64,000 nt of DNA, from contig JAMLHA010000007.1 of the NCBI GenBank assembly GCA_023957475.1, positions 1 through 64,000 on the forward strand, given 5' to 3'. This DNA comes from Crocinitomicaceae bacterium (GTDB taxonomy: Bacteria; Bacteroidota; Bacteroidia; Flavobacteriales_D; Crocinitomicaceae). Position 1 is the stretch's first letter. Every line of letters begins with the position of its first letter. The notes beneath the pieces are model-generated. The model was not told the origin of the DNA, made no database searches, and saw nothing but the letters and a program-made list of their open reading frames with translations. The translations under genes and the position numbers were made by a program. Of the stretch, positions 8,238-17,017 are shown piece after piece.

Positions 8238-9507
8238 TGTTTTGTCTATTGTTTCTTTGTGGATTCCTTTTTTTGTTAAAATTAGGGTTCTTTTTTTGTT
8301 GATTTTGTGGGTTTTGATTTGCTTGAGGTGCAGCGACTTTTGGAGTTGCGGCTGTTCCGTTGGCATTAAATGGTTTTTTCTTCTTTTTCTTCTTTTTCGA
8401 TTTAAAAGCAGATTCAAAACGATTCAAACTATCTTGACCAACGACATTGGTGTAATCAACAACTTTCTCCTCTACTTCATCATAATCAACAAAACTTTCG
8501 ATGTCTTTTGGTTTTTGTCCATTTTTATTTAGCGAAATAACTTCTTTTACACGTTCTGGAGAAAGAGCAATTAATCCAGAACCAATACCAGCTTCACCAG
8601 TGTAAGCATACCACATTTGTCGTTTAAACACATCGGTTTTGATGTGAACAGCTATACCTTTTTCTGTATGAAGTTTTGTTTCAGGTTTTGGAAAATCTTT
8701 CAATGCCTCCACATACATGTCTAATTCATAATTTAGACAGCACTTTAATTTACCACATTGTCCGGCCAATTTTTGCGGATTTAAAGACAATTGTTGATAC
8801 CTTGCTGCAGATGTAGAAACCGTTCTAAAGTCTGTAAGCCAAGTAGAAGAACACAATTCACGACCGCATGAGCTGATGCCACCCAAACGAGCAGCTTCTT
8901 GACGAGCTCCAATTTGGCGCATTTCAATACGAATTTTGAATTTTTCCGCCATATCTTTAATTAATTGACGGAAGTCAACACGACCATCGGCTGTGTAGTA
9001 AAACGTAGCCTTTGTTAAATCACCTTGGTATTCAACATCAGAAATTTTCATTTCCAATCCCAAATTGACTGCCAATGTTCTGGAAGAAATCATCACTTCT
9101 TTTTCCAGTGCACGACCTTTGCTCCACAAGTCGATATCTTCTTGCGTAGCAAAGCGAAGAATTTTTTTAGCTTCTAATTCTTTAAAATTAGGTTCTTTTT
9201 TACTGACCTGTATTCTAGCTAATTCACCAGCAGCAGAAACAACACCGACATCATATCCCGGTCCGACTTCAACCACCACAACGTTTCCAACATTTAGAGT
9301 TAAACCTTTGTTGTTGCGATAAAATCCTTTTCTACTGTTTTTAAACCGTATTTCAAATATTTCATAAGGAGTTTGATTTGCTGGCAAAGAGATGTTGCCC
9401 AACCAATCAAATACTTCAAATTTATTATTTCCGCTAGAATTACAGGATCCATTCCCTTCACATCCGTGTGATGAACTTTCACCACCGCCACAATTTGTAC
9501 ATCCCAT
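8209..9507 (-). CDS. ricT: PSP1-domain protein, RicT family
   Basis: A 432-residue protein of the PSP1/RicT (YaaT) family. The N-terminus is cysteine-rich (MGCTNCGGG, GCEGNGSC), followed by the PSP1 core with VDFRQLIKDMAEKF and the conserved cysteines RELCSSTWL and GQCGKLKCCLNYEL. In Bacillus RicT acts in an Fe-S-containing complex affecting RNA processing; the Bacteroidota role is not established. The C-terminal 70 residues are a disordered Lys/Asn/Gln tail starting with a long lysine run. It is upstream of gldH on the same strand, with overlapping ends, which suggests co-expression. Confidence 0.85.
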   Translation of the reverse strand: MGCTNCGGGESSSHGCEGNGSCNSSGNNKFEVFDWLGNISLPANQTPYEIFEIRFKNSRKGFYRNNKGLTLNVGNVVVVEVGPGYDVGVVSAAGELARIQVSKKEPNFKELEAKKILRFATQEDIDLWSKGRALEKEVMISSRTLAVNLGLEMKISDVEYQGDLTKATFYYTADGRVDFRQLIKDMAEKFKIRIEMRQIGARQEAARLGGISSCGRELCSSTWLTDFRTVSTSAARYQQLSLNPQKLAGQCGKLKCCLNYELDMYVEALKDFPKPETKLHTEKGIAVHIKTDVFKRQMWYAYTGEAGIGSGLIALSPERVKEVISLNKNGQKPKDIESFVDYDEVEEKVVDYTNVVGQDSLNRFESAFKSKKKKKKKKPFNANGTAATPKVAAPQANQNPQNQQKKNPNFNKKRNPQRNNRQNNDSSKENNQ

Positions 9508-9671
9508 AATTATTACTTTTAAGTTGTAAAATTAATAATAAAAATCTTGAAATTGTAGCAACAATAAAAATAAGTTGTAGAATCATTTGAGTTAGGGTAG
9601 GATTAGTGTAATGATTTTCAATGAGTTTTTGTATCTAAAAAAATATTTTTCATTTTTTTTCATTTTTTTTG

Positions 9672-9701
9672 TTTGGGAATTAAATTAAATATATATCTTT
9701 G
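9672..9701 (+). promoter_or_regulatory. Promoter of tRNA-Asp
   Basis: TTTG at 9672-9675 and TATCTTTG at 9694-9701, separated by 18 bases, fit the Bacteroidota sigma-A-type promoter. It points to the tRNA gene 76 bases downstream. The remaining upstream region (9508-9671) is AT-rich and holds no gene that I can see. Confidence 0.6.
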
Positions 9702-9777
9702 CCCACGCTTTTAACGAAAAGCATTACACAATTCGAAAGTTAGCTGATGCTAACACCTTAAAAAAGGTAAAGAAATT

Positions 9778-9851
9778 GGTTTGGTAGTTCAGTTGGTTAG
9801 AATACATGCCTGTCACGCATGGGGTCGCGGGTTCGAGTCCCGTCCAGACCG
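9778..9851 (+). tRNA. tRNA-Asp (GTC)
   Basis: A 74-base cloverleaf. The acceptor strands GGTTTGG and CCAGACC pair with one G-U, the D-arm contains AGTTCAGTTGGTTAGAAT, the anticodon stem-loop is CATGC-CTGTCAC-GCATG with anticodon GTC at 9812-9814, and the T-arm is CGGGTTCGAGTCCCG. The discriminator base is G. CCA is not encoded. It is a single tRNA gene with its own promoter and terminator. Confidence 0.97.
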
Positions 9852-9866
9852 CAAATTAAAAGCGTA

Positions 9867-9900
9867 AACGCCTAATTCTTTAAGAATTAGGCGTTTTTTA
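9867..9900 (+). terminator. Terminator of tRNA-Asp
   Basis: A near-perfect hairpin (AACGCCTAATTCTT pairing with AAGAATTAGGCGTT) followed by a T run starts 16 bases after the tRNA. Confidence 0.85.
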
Positions 9901-10004
9901 TTTTGTGCTTGCCCAGTATTTTACCCAATAATTGAATCAAGTCAAAAAGTTGGGGACTAAAATAACTTTCTCATAAATCGGAAGGTTTTTTATTTTTAGT
10001 CATT

Positions 10005-10034
10005 CGTTGGGATGAATTGCAATTCATCCCAACG
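10005..10034. repeat. 30-bp perfect palindrome, REP-like core
   Basis: A perfect 15+15 base inverted repeat whose centre is GGGATGAATTGCAATTCATCCC (10009-10030). It lies directly after the stop of the minus-strand YceI gene and may act as its terminator, but no T run follows it on the minus strand. Its centre GAATTGCAATTC is shared with the two perfect palindromes beside and inside the RAYT gene at 32.6-32.8 kb, so it may belong to the same repeat family. Confidence 0.7.
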
Positions 10035-10035
10035 A

Positions 10036-10662
10036 TTATTTATAAGCTACCACGTTCACTTTATAATTGATTTCTTTAGCAATTAAATCATCTGCCATAC
10101 CTGCGTATGTGATGCCCCAATCAGCTCTTTCAATGTTGAAATCAGCTTTGAATTGTACTTTTGAATCGGTAAATTCTACCAAATCAGCATTGAATGTGAT
10201 GTTTTTTGAAATATCTTTAATTTTTAAATTACCAGAAATAACTACTTGTTTAGCATTGTCTGTAGCTTTTACGCTTGTAATTTCAAATGAAGATTCTGGA
10301 AATTCATCAACAGAAAAGAAATCTGGAGATTTTAAATGGCCAACTATTTTTGCATTCATATCGCCAGTTAGGTCTTCATTTACAATTGATGTCATATCTG
10401 CAACAAAATTACCTGCTGAAATAGCGTTGTTTTCAACATGTATTTTGCCAGATTTGAATTGAACTGTACCATGGTGTGTAGCGCTTACTTTCCTTCCTGT
10501 CCAAATTAAAGAAGATTCACCAACGTTTAATTGATATTCTGCACCATTTAATTCTGCAGCATTTTGTTCGTCTGTAGCTTCTACTTTTTCACCTTCAGGA
10601 TTGCTAACACAAGAAGTTGCAAATAACCCTAAACCAATAAATAATAAAAATACTTTTTTCAT
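10036..10662 (-). CDS. YceI-like domain lipoprotein
   Basis: A 208-residue lipoprotein with a signal peptide ending in ATSC (Cys18) and a YceI-like domain over most of the mature chain (LIWTGRKVSATHHGTVQFK, VVISGNLKIKDISKNI, ADWGITYAG). YceI proteins fold as lipocalin-like barrels that bind polyisoprenoids or other amphiphiles; the physiological ligand is generally unknown. It is anchored in the outer or inner membrane facing the periplasm. It is monocistronic, with a TAATTTTG box upstream on its own strand and a perfect palindrome just after the stop. Confidence 0.88.
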   Translation of the reverse strand: MKKVFLLFIGLGLFATSCVSNPEGEKVEATDEQNAAELNGAEYQLNVGESSLIWTGRKVSATHHGTVQFKSGKIHVENNAISAGNFVADMTSIVNEDLTGDMNAKIVGHLKSPDFFSVDEFPESSFEITSVKATDNAKQVVISGNLKIKDISKNITFNADLVEFTDSKVQFKADFNIERADWGITYAGMADDLIAKEINYKVNVVAYK

Positions 10663-10692
10663 GTTAATTTCAGTTTTAAATTAATATTGATA

Positions 10693-10700
10693 CAAAATTA
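10693..10700 (-). promoter_or_regulatory. -7 promoter box of the YceI gene
   Basis: On the minus strand this reads TAATTTTG, an exact TAnnTTTG match 30 bases before the start codon. Confidence 0.4.
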
Positions 10701-10895
10701 CAAGTAATAAAACTTCTGCTAATTGATCTATGTTAAGAAAAACAATTTTTCCTTTAGGTTAATGAAAATGAGTTTTGTAAAAATCATATAATTTGCTTAA
10801 TTGACAAGGCTTTTAAATCGTTTCTTGATTTTAATTAAGTGTTAGGATTTCAATAATCTAAACGAATTTAATCAACCTTATTACTACAAAGCATC

Positions 10896-10903
10896 TATTT
10901 TTG
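10896..10903 (+). promoter_or_regulatory. -7 promoter box of the cysteine-synthase-like gene
   Basis: TATTTTTG is an exact TAnnTTTG match 23 bases before the ATG at 10927. No TTG is seen at the -33 distance. Its survival shows that the promoter region of this interrupted gene is still recognisable. Confidence 0.4.
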
Positions 10904-10926
10904 TGATAAAAATTAACATTTATTTC

Positions 10927-12012
10927 ATGTCCAATAACCCTACTTTTAGTAAAGAAGCTGTAACGGAGGAGTTTTCTATAGCAGCTAATTTTGATTCAAA
11001 ATTGAAAAATAAGTTTGAACATTTATGGTCTGTTGTGGGAAATACACCGCTGTTATAAATTTCCTATTTGTATAAGGATAGTCCACGAAAAATTTATGCT
11101 AAAAGTGAGCATTACAATCTGTCTGGAAGTATAAAAGACAGAATGACGTTGTACATTCTTCAAAAAGCATACGAAGAAGGTGCCATCAAAGAGGGTGATT
11201 TGATTGTTGAAGCAACAAGTGGAAATACAGGTATTGCATTTAGTGCAATTGGAAAAGCATTGGGACACGATGTGAAAATTATCATGCCCAATTGGATGAG
11301 CAAAGAGCGCAAAGATATCATTACAAGTTTAGGAGCAGAAATTATTTTGGTTAGCAAAGAAGAAGGTGGTTTTGTTGGTAGTATTAAATTATCAGAAGAT
11401 ATTGCTGCAATTGACCCTAACGTGTTTTTGCCGAAGCAATTTGCCAATAAATTCAACGTTGAAGCACATGAAAAAACCACAGCTGTAGAAATTTGGAATC
11501 AATTGTTGTCAGTTGGTTTAACACCTGATGCTTTTGTTGCAGGTGTTGGAACTGGTGGTACAGTGATGGGAGTTGGTAAATTTTTAAAGCATAAAAACCC
11601 ACAAATTAGTGTGCATCCTTTAGAACTAACGGAGTCGCCAACATTGTCAACAGGACATAAAGTTGGTTCTCATCGTATTCAAGGTATTTCCGATGATTTT
11701 ATTCCTGCTATTTGTCAATTAAACGAACTTGATGAGGTGGTTCAATCATCCGATGGAGATGCGATCATTATGGCTCAAAAATTATCCAAAGAACTTGGGT
11801 TGGCGGTTGGAATTTCATCGGGAGCAAATTTTGTGGGCGCTGTTGAATTACAAAATAGGTTAGGAGATGATGCGGTTGTAGTTACTGTTTTTAGCGATAG
11901 TAATAAAAAATATTTAAGCACCGATTTGATGAAGGAAGAACCTGTTAAAAGTAATTATTTGTCAAACGACATTCAATTGGTGTTGTTTAAAGCGATAAAA
12001 CGTTGTTTTTAA
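10927..12012 (+). pseudogene. Cysteine-synthase-like PLP enzyme interrupted by a stop codon
   Basis: The frame opens at ATG 10927 and encodes the fold-type II PLP enzyme start (HLWSVVGNTPLL), then meets TAA at 11056-11058 (codon 44) and continues in the same frame to 12012. Everything after the stop is intact: the PLP lysine in [10 protein letters not shown], the phosphate loop [10 protein letters not shown], and [15 protein letters not shown]. Full length would be about 360 residues, within the family's normal range. The last part ([17 protein letters not shown]) matches cysteine synthase/cystathionine beta-synthase proteins. A single G-to-T or C-to-T change would explain the stop. A TTG at 11068 could restart translation but would drop the conserved GNTPL region. 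A sequencing error is possible. Confidence 0.8.
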
Positions 12013-12909
12013 CTATTGAATGATAAAACTACGTTCACTAAAAGCTGGAATAGTCGGTTTTTCTTCATAAAAATAAACAATTTCATCAGAAGCTTCAGTC
12101 ATGCCTAAACTATAGAGAATAGGTACGAAATGATCGGGGGTAGGAGCAGCAAGTTTTCCGAGTCTGTGGCTATTTTCGTAGTTAATTAATGCTTCGAAAT
12201 TTCGTTCATTCAGTTGTTTCTTTAACCAAGCATCATATTCTTCTTCCCAACCATAAGGAGTCATATCGTTTTTACGCATTTTTTGACTGGCTAATTGTAA
12301 ATTGTGAATTAAAGAGCCGCTACCAATGATTAGCACACCTTTTTCTCGAAGAGATTTTAATTGTTTGCCCAATTCAAAATGATAGGATGGGTTGGCATAA
12401 TAATCAATGCTCATTTGAAATACAGGAACGTCGGCTTCTGGAAATAAATGCATCAACATCGGCCATGCACCATGATCTAATCCCCAATCAGTTGTTTCGT
12501 TAATGGAAGGAATTATTTTTTTAACATCATGAGCTATTTGTGGTGCACCTTTTGCATGGTAGTAAACGTTGTAATAATGTTTTGGAAACCCATAGTAATC
12601 AAATATTTGTGTTTGTTCTGGAGCTATATTTATATAAGTTCCTTTTGTACACCAATGTGCAGAAATAACCAATGCTGCTTTAACATCGTAGCTATTTTTT
12701 AATTGAATTCCTAATTCAAACAATGTATTCCAAAATGGGCGTTCATCTTTTGATAGTGGAATATCCATTGGATTTCCGTGTGAGGTAAACAATACAGGCA
12801 TTCTTTTTCCTTGTATAGGTAAATTATCGGTGAATGCTTTTAGTCCTCCTAATGTGTTCATTGCTAATGCTGCTAATAAAGATTTTTTAATAAATTCTTT
12901 TCTCTCCAT
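12013..12909 (-). CDS. DODA-type extradiol dioxygenase (YgiD-like)
   Basis: A member of the LigB/DODA class III extradiol dioxygenase family (4,5-DOPA dioxygenase, YgiD). Metal-binding motifs are visible: VLFTSHGNPMDI, ALVISAHW, WGLDHGAWPMLMHLFP and IIGSGSLIHNL. I chose the ATG at 12909 (MERKEFIKKSLLA), which gives a 298-residue protein with a hydrophobic export-like N-terminus (LLAALAMNTLGGLKAF); the frame is open ten codons further, to 12939. The gene converges end to end with the interrupted cysteine-synthase-like gene, the stops being adjacent. Its natural aromatic substrate is unknown. Confidence 0.85.
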   Translation of the reverse strand: MERKEFIKKSLLAALAMNTLGGLKAFTDNLPIQGKRMPVLFTSHGNPMDIPLSKDERPFWNTLFELGIQLKNSYDVKAALVISAHWCTKGTYINIAPEQTQIFDYYGFPKHYYNVYYHAKGAPQIAHDVKKIIPSINETTDWGLDHGAWPMLMHLFPEADVPVFQMSIDYYANPSYHFELGKQLKSLREKGVLIIGSGSLIHNLQLASQKMRKNDMTPYGWEEEYDAWLKKQLNERNFEALINYENSHRLGKLAAPTPDHFVPILYSLGMTEASDEIVYFYEEKPTIPAFSERSFIIQ

Positions 12910-13171
12910 TGTAGAATATCTTCTTACAAATTTAGGCAAATTGAAATATTCTCACATTGATGTAGGTTAATTAATGCGTTCAATCTAATTTGTGTTTACT
13001 ACCTCAAAAATGGTATTTTAACGTAAAATCTAAAAAAACGTTATTGTTATTTAGATTAATTAAAAATCCATCATTCAATCGTAAAAAGATAAAATCGTTA
13101 GTAAATGGATGATTATTGGTTTATAAAATAAACTTTAATTCGTTTTTTTTAAATTTATTTATCATAGTTCA

Positions 13172-13201
13172 TTGTGTAACAAGAAATTCTCCGTACCTTT
13201 G
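13172..13201 (+). promoter_or_regulatory. Promoter of the DEAD-box helicase / typA operon
   Basis: TTG at 13172-13174 and TACCTTTG at 13194-13201 with a 19-base spacer match the Bacteroidota promoter consensus. The start codon is 23 bases downstream. The rest of the 285-base upstream gap (12940-13171) is AT-rich without an open frame. Confidence 0.6.
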
Positions 13202-13224
13202 CCCCCTATTTTAAAAAAATTTAG

Positions 13225-15069
13225 ATGACATTTAAAGAACTCGGGCTAAAGAGTGAGGTGTTGAAGTCGTTAGAAGAATTGGGTTTTGAAACACCTACTC
13301 CGATACAAACCGAAGCGATACCACACTTGTTAAAAGAAGACAGTGATTTCGTCGGTTTAGCTCAAACAGGGACAGGAAAGACAGCAGCGTTTGGTCTTCC
13401 ATTAGTTAGTAAAGTTGAAGAAGGAATTAAAATCCCACAGGGATTAATCATTTGCCCCACAAGGGAATTATGTCTTCAAATCACAAAGGATTTACAAAAT
13501 TACGCTAAGCATTTAAATATTAGTATCGTTGCTGTTTACGGTGGTACTGATATCCGCCGTCAAATGAAAGATATTAAAGACGGAGTCGCAATAATTGTGG
13601 CAACACCAGGGCGTTTAGTCGATATAACTGATCGCAAAGCGCTTCGATTAGACGAAGTGAAATGGGTTGTGTTAGATGAGGCTGACGAAATGTTAAACAT
13701 GGGTTTTAAAGAAGATATTGATACAATTCTTGATAAAACTCCAGAAACTAAAAATGTATGGTTGTTTTCTGCAACAATGCCTAAAGAGGTGGCAGAAATT
13801 GCAAGAAATTATATGAGTAATCCACTTGAAGTGAGTATTGGTCATAAAAATCAAACAAACGAAAACATTGAACATATTTATTTCATGGTTAAAGAAAGAG
13901 ATAGATATGCTGCAACAAAACGATTAATTGATTTTAACCCTTCTATTTATGGATTAATTTTCTGCCGTACACGTAACGAAACAGCGATGGTGGCAGAAAA
14001 ATTGGAAAAAGATGGTTACAACGCAGCGCCATTGCATGGTGATTTGTCGCAAGCACAACGCGACTCTGTAATGAAGCGTTTCAGAGAGCGTTCTTTACAA
14101 TTGTTGGTTGCAACAGATGTAGCTGCTCGTGGAATTGACGTAAGTGATATCACACACGTAATCAATTACAATTTACCAGATGATATTGAAAATTACACTC
14201 ACCGTTCAGGTAGAACAGCCAGAGCAGGTAAAAAAGGTGAATCATTGGTGTTGATTAATACCCGCGAAATGGGGAAAATTAAACACATTGAGCGTGTAAT
14301 ACGCACAACTTTTACTGCGGGGCGAGTGCCTGATGCAAAAGAAATTTGTGAAGTTCAGTTGATGCAATTAGCTGATAAAGTAATTTCTGCAGAAGTAAAA
14401 GAAGACGATATCCAAGAGTTTTTGCCTATTATCATGCGAGAATTTGAAGGATTATCGAAAGAAGACGTTGTTAAGAAATTTGTTTCTGCTGAATTTAACC
14501 GCTTTTTTGATTATTACGAACGTTCAGGAAACTTGAATGCTTCAAAAGAAGATGAAAGAGGTGGGAGAGAAAGAAGGGATAGAGACGATTTTGATAACAA
14601 TAAAACACGTTTCTTTGTTAACTTAGGTAGAAGAGATGGTTTAAATCCGGGTGGGTTGTTACGCGTACTGTGTGATTCAACAGGATTGCGTTCTGATAAA
14701 ATTGGTCGTATAGACATTATGGCTTCATTCTCATTTTTTGAAGCAGATAATGAATTGGTCGATCAAATTTTGACCAAAGCCAATGGAACAGAATACGAGG
14801 GACACCAAGTTTCAGTAGAAGTTACCCGCAAACGTAAAGAAGGAGGAGGTAGCCGCAATGGTGGAGGACGTCGTTCTGAAGGAAGAAGTTTTGGAGGTAA
14901 TCGCTCTGATAGAGGAGGTGAAAGACGTAGAGAAGGAGATCGTGGAGGAGACAGAGGTGGAAGAAGCGGTGGCTTCAAAGGTAGAAGCGATTCTCGTTCA
15001 GGAAGAAATGACTCTCGTTCAGGAAGAAACGACTCTCGTTCAGGAAGAAGTGGAGATAGAAGAAGATAA
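13225..15069 (+). CDS. DEAD-box ATP-dependent RNA helicase
   Basis: A 614-residue DEAD-box helicase of the DeaD/CsdA type, unwinding RNA in ribosome assembly or mRNA turnover. Motifs in order: Q motif (TPIQTEAIP), Walker A AQTGTGKT (46-53), PTREL (78-82), TPGR (127-130), DEAD (151-154), SAT (182-184), then ARGID and HRSGRTARAGK in the second RecA domain. A DbpA-like RNA-binding domain (FVNLGRRDGLNPGGLLRVL) follows, and a disordered Arg/Gly/Ser tail ends the protein. typA begins 18 bases after the stop, so the two are probably one operon. Confidence 0.93.
   Translation: MTFKELGLKSEVLKSLEELGFETPTPIQTEAIPHLLKEDSDFVGLAQTGTGKTAAFGLPLVSKVEEGIKIPQGLIICPTRELCLQITKDLQNYAKHLNISIVAVYGGTDIRRQMKDIKDGVAIIVATPGRLVDITDRKALRLDEVKWVVLDEADEMLNMGFKEDIDTILDKTPETKNVWLFSATMPKEVAEIARNYMSNPLEVSIGHKNQTNENIEHIYFMVKERDRYAATKRLIDFNPSIYGLIFCRTRNETAMVAEKLEKDGYNAAPLHGDLSQAQRDSVMKRFRERSLQLLVATDVAARGIDVSDITHVINYNLPDDIENYTHRSGRTARAGKKGESLVLINTREMGKIKHIERVIRTTFTAGRVPDAKEICEVQLMQLADKVISAEVKEDDIQEFLPIIMREFEGLSKEDVVKKFVSAEFNRFFDYYERSGNLNASKEDERGGRERRDRDDFDNNKTRFFVNLGRRDGLNPGGLLRVLCDSTGLRSDKIGRIDIMASFSFFEADNELVDQILTKANGTEYEGHQVSVEVTRKRKEGGGSRNGGGRRSEGRSFGGNRSDRGGERRREGDRGGDRGGRSGGFKGRSDSRSGRNDSRSGRNDSRSGRSGDRRR
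14992..15051 (+). repeat. 21-bp in-frame repeat in the helicase tail
   Basis: Three consecutive copies (the last partial) of TCTCGTTCAGGAAGAAAYGA plus C encode the peptide repeat SRSGRND at the extreme C-terminus of the helicase. Near-identical codons suggest recent slippage or duplication within coding sequence. Confidence 0.8.
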
Positions 15070-15087
15070 TTACAACTAATAAAGTTT

Positions 15088-16887
15088 ATGGAAATCAGAA
15101 ATATAGCAATCATAGCACACGTTGACCATGGTAAGACAACGTTGGTGGATAAAATGATTGAAGCAGGACACGCTGTTGATGACAGAGATCGTCAACCAGG
15201 AACATTGATAATGGACAACAATGATCTGGAGCGAGAGCGTGGAATTACAATCGTTTCTAAAAATGTTTCAGTACTTTATAAAGGTACAAAAATCAATGTA
15301 ATTGACACTCCAGGGCACGCCGATTTTGGTGGTGAGGTAGAGCGTGTATTAAACATGGCTGATGGAGTATGTTTATTGGTAGATGCTTTTGAAGGACCAA
15401 TGCCACAGACACGTTTTGTATTAGGAAAAGCGTTGTCAATGGGTATTAAACCGTTGGTTGTAATCAATAAAGTAGATAAAGAAAACTGTACACCAGATGA
15501 GGTGCATGAAAAAGTGTTCGATTTGATGTTTGAATTGGATGCCAATGAAGAACAGTTGGATTTTCCTGCTATTTATGGTTCTGCAAAAAATGGTTGGATG
15601 GCAGAAGATTGGAGAAAACCAACGACTTCTATCGAACCACTTTTGGATAAAATTTTGGAATACTTCCCACCAAAAGAAATTGAGGAAGGTACTACACAAA
15701 TGTTAATTACTTCGTTGGATTATTCAACGTTTGTTGGTCGTATTGCTATTGGTCGTTTAAATAGAGGTGGTTTAAAACCAAATATGCCTGTTTCTGTTGT
15801 GAAACGTGATGGATCAATTCAAAAACACCGTATCAAAGAAGTGTTTGTGTTTGAAGGATTGAACCGTATTAAAGTAGAAAACACTACTGCAGGAGATATT
15901 TGTGCCATTACAGGTATTGAAGGTTTTGAAATTGGTGACTGTGTTTGTGATATTGAAAATCCAGAACCGTTACCAACAATTACGATTGATGAACCAACAA
16001 TGAGTATGTTGTTTTCCATCAATGACTCACCATTTTTTGGTAAAGAAGGAAAATTTGTAACATCTCGTCACATCGAAGAACGTTTGAATAAAGAGTTGGA
16101 AAAAAACTTAGCAATGCGTTTGATGAGTACAGATAAAGCAGATAAATGGATAGTTTTTGGGCGTGGTGTCATGCACATCTCTGTTTTGATTGAAACCATG
16201 AGAAGAGAAGGATATGAATTGCAAGTTGGTCAGCCACAAGTTATCATCAAAGAAATTGATGGAGTGAAATGTGAGCCAGTAGAAGAGTTGACAATTGATA
16301 TACCTGAAAACAATTCTGGAACAGCTGTAGAAACCGTTTCTAAACGAAAAGGAGAGATGAAAAATATGGAAGCAAAAGGAGATCGTATGATTATCCAATT
16401 CGAAATTCCATCTCGAGGTATTATCGGTTTGAGAAATTACTTGTTGACAGCAACAGCAGGTGAAGCAGTTGTCACTCACCGTTTCTTAGAATACCAACCA
16501 TATAAAGGAGAAATTCCAGGACGTCAAAATGGTTCGTTGATTTCAATGGAGCAAGGTTCTGCAATTCCTTTTTCATTGTCAAATTTACAAGAAAGAGGTA
16601 CGTTCTTTGTTGACCCGAACGAAGCAGTTTATGAAGGACAAGTAATTGGAGAGCATACACGTTCAAATGATTTGGTAGTAAACGTTACAAAAACAAAAAA
16701 ACTAACAAATATGCGTGCTTCTGGTTCTGATGATAAAGTTAAAATTGCGCCAGCACGAGTATTTTCATTGGAAGAATGTTTGGAATACATTCAAGACGAT
16801 GAATATGTAGAAGTGACACCACAAAATTTACGTATGCGTAAGATTTTGTTAAAAGAGAATGATAGAAAGCGAGCAGGTAAGGCTTAA
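15088..16887 (+). CDS. typA: Translational GTPase TypA/BipA
   Basis: A 599-residue ribosome-binding GTPase of the EF-G-like TypA/BipA family, involved in 50S assembly and growth under stress. G motifs: AHVDHGKTT (G1), RGITI (G2), DTPGHADF (G3), NKVD (G4) and the GSA motif in AIYGSAKNG (G5). It continues with domain II and the V-like domain, and the TypA-specific C-terminus carries SRGIIGLRNYLLTATAGEA. Length is normal. It follows the DEAD-box helicase gene by 18 bases; both products act on ribosomes, so co-expression makes sense. A hairpin terminator follows. Confidence 0.96.
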   Translation: MEIRNIAIIAHVDHGKTTLVDKMIEAGHAVDDRDRQPGTLIMDNNDLERERGITIVSKNVSVLYKGTKINVIDTPGHADFGGEVERVLNMADGVCLLVDAFEGPMPQTRFVLGKALSMGIKPLVVINKVDKENCTPDEVHEKVFDLMFELDANEEQLDFPAIYGSAKNGWMAEDWRKPTTSIEPLLDKILEYFPPKEIEEGTTQMLITSLDYSTFVGRIAIGRLNRGGLKPNMPVSVVKRDGSIQKHRIKEVFVFEGLNRIKVENTTAGDICAITGIEGFEIGDCVCDIENPEPLPTITIDEPTMSMLFSINDSPFFGKEGKFVTSRHIEERLNKELEKNLAMRLMSTDKADKWIVFGRGVMHISVLIETMRREGYELQVGQPQVIIKEIDGVKCEPVEELTIDIPENNSGTAVETVSKRKGEMKNMEAKGDRMIIQFEIPSRGIIGLRNYLLTATAGEAVVTHRFLEYQPYKGEIPGRQNGSLISMEQGSAIPFSLSNLQERGTFFVDPNEAVYEGQVIGEHTRSNDLVVNVTKTKKLTNMRASGSDDKVKIAPARVFSLEECLEYIQDDEYVEVTPQNLRMRKILLKENDRKRAGKA

Positions 16888-16909
16888 TATTGTATATAAG
16901 TAATTGATA

Positions 16910-16945
16910 AATGAACAGTTCCATTTATGGGACTGTTCATTTTTT
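16910..16945 (+). terminator. Terminator after typA
   Basis: The stem AATGAACAGT(t)CC pairs with GG(g)ACTGTTCATT and is followed by TTTTT, about 20 bases after the typA stop. Confidence 0.85.
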
Positions 16946-17017
16946 GTTAATAATTAATTGTAGAATTGCTGTAAAGTGCTGTTTTTTTTGTAACTTTATG
17001 GTTCATTATAGAGTTCT

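Noticed and set aside
8238..8417. A longer N-terminus for GldH starting at 8417
   Set aside because: The extra 60 residues overlap ricT, are Lys/Arg rich, and would bury the signal peptide and lipobox.
10927..12012. Stop-codon recoding in the cysteine-synthase-like gene
   Set aside because: The stop is TAA, which also ends many normal genes here, and no selenocysteine or recoding element is expected for TAA.
14763..15113. A 116-residue minus-strand frame and a 73-residue plus-strand frame over the helicase tail
   Set aside because: Both are by-products of the Arg/Gly/Ser repeat coding of the DEAD-box helicase; their composition is extreme and no promoter or family match is visible.
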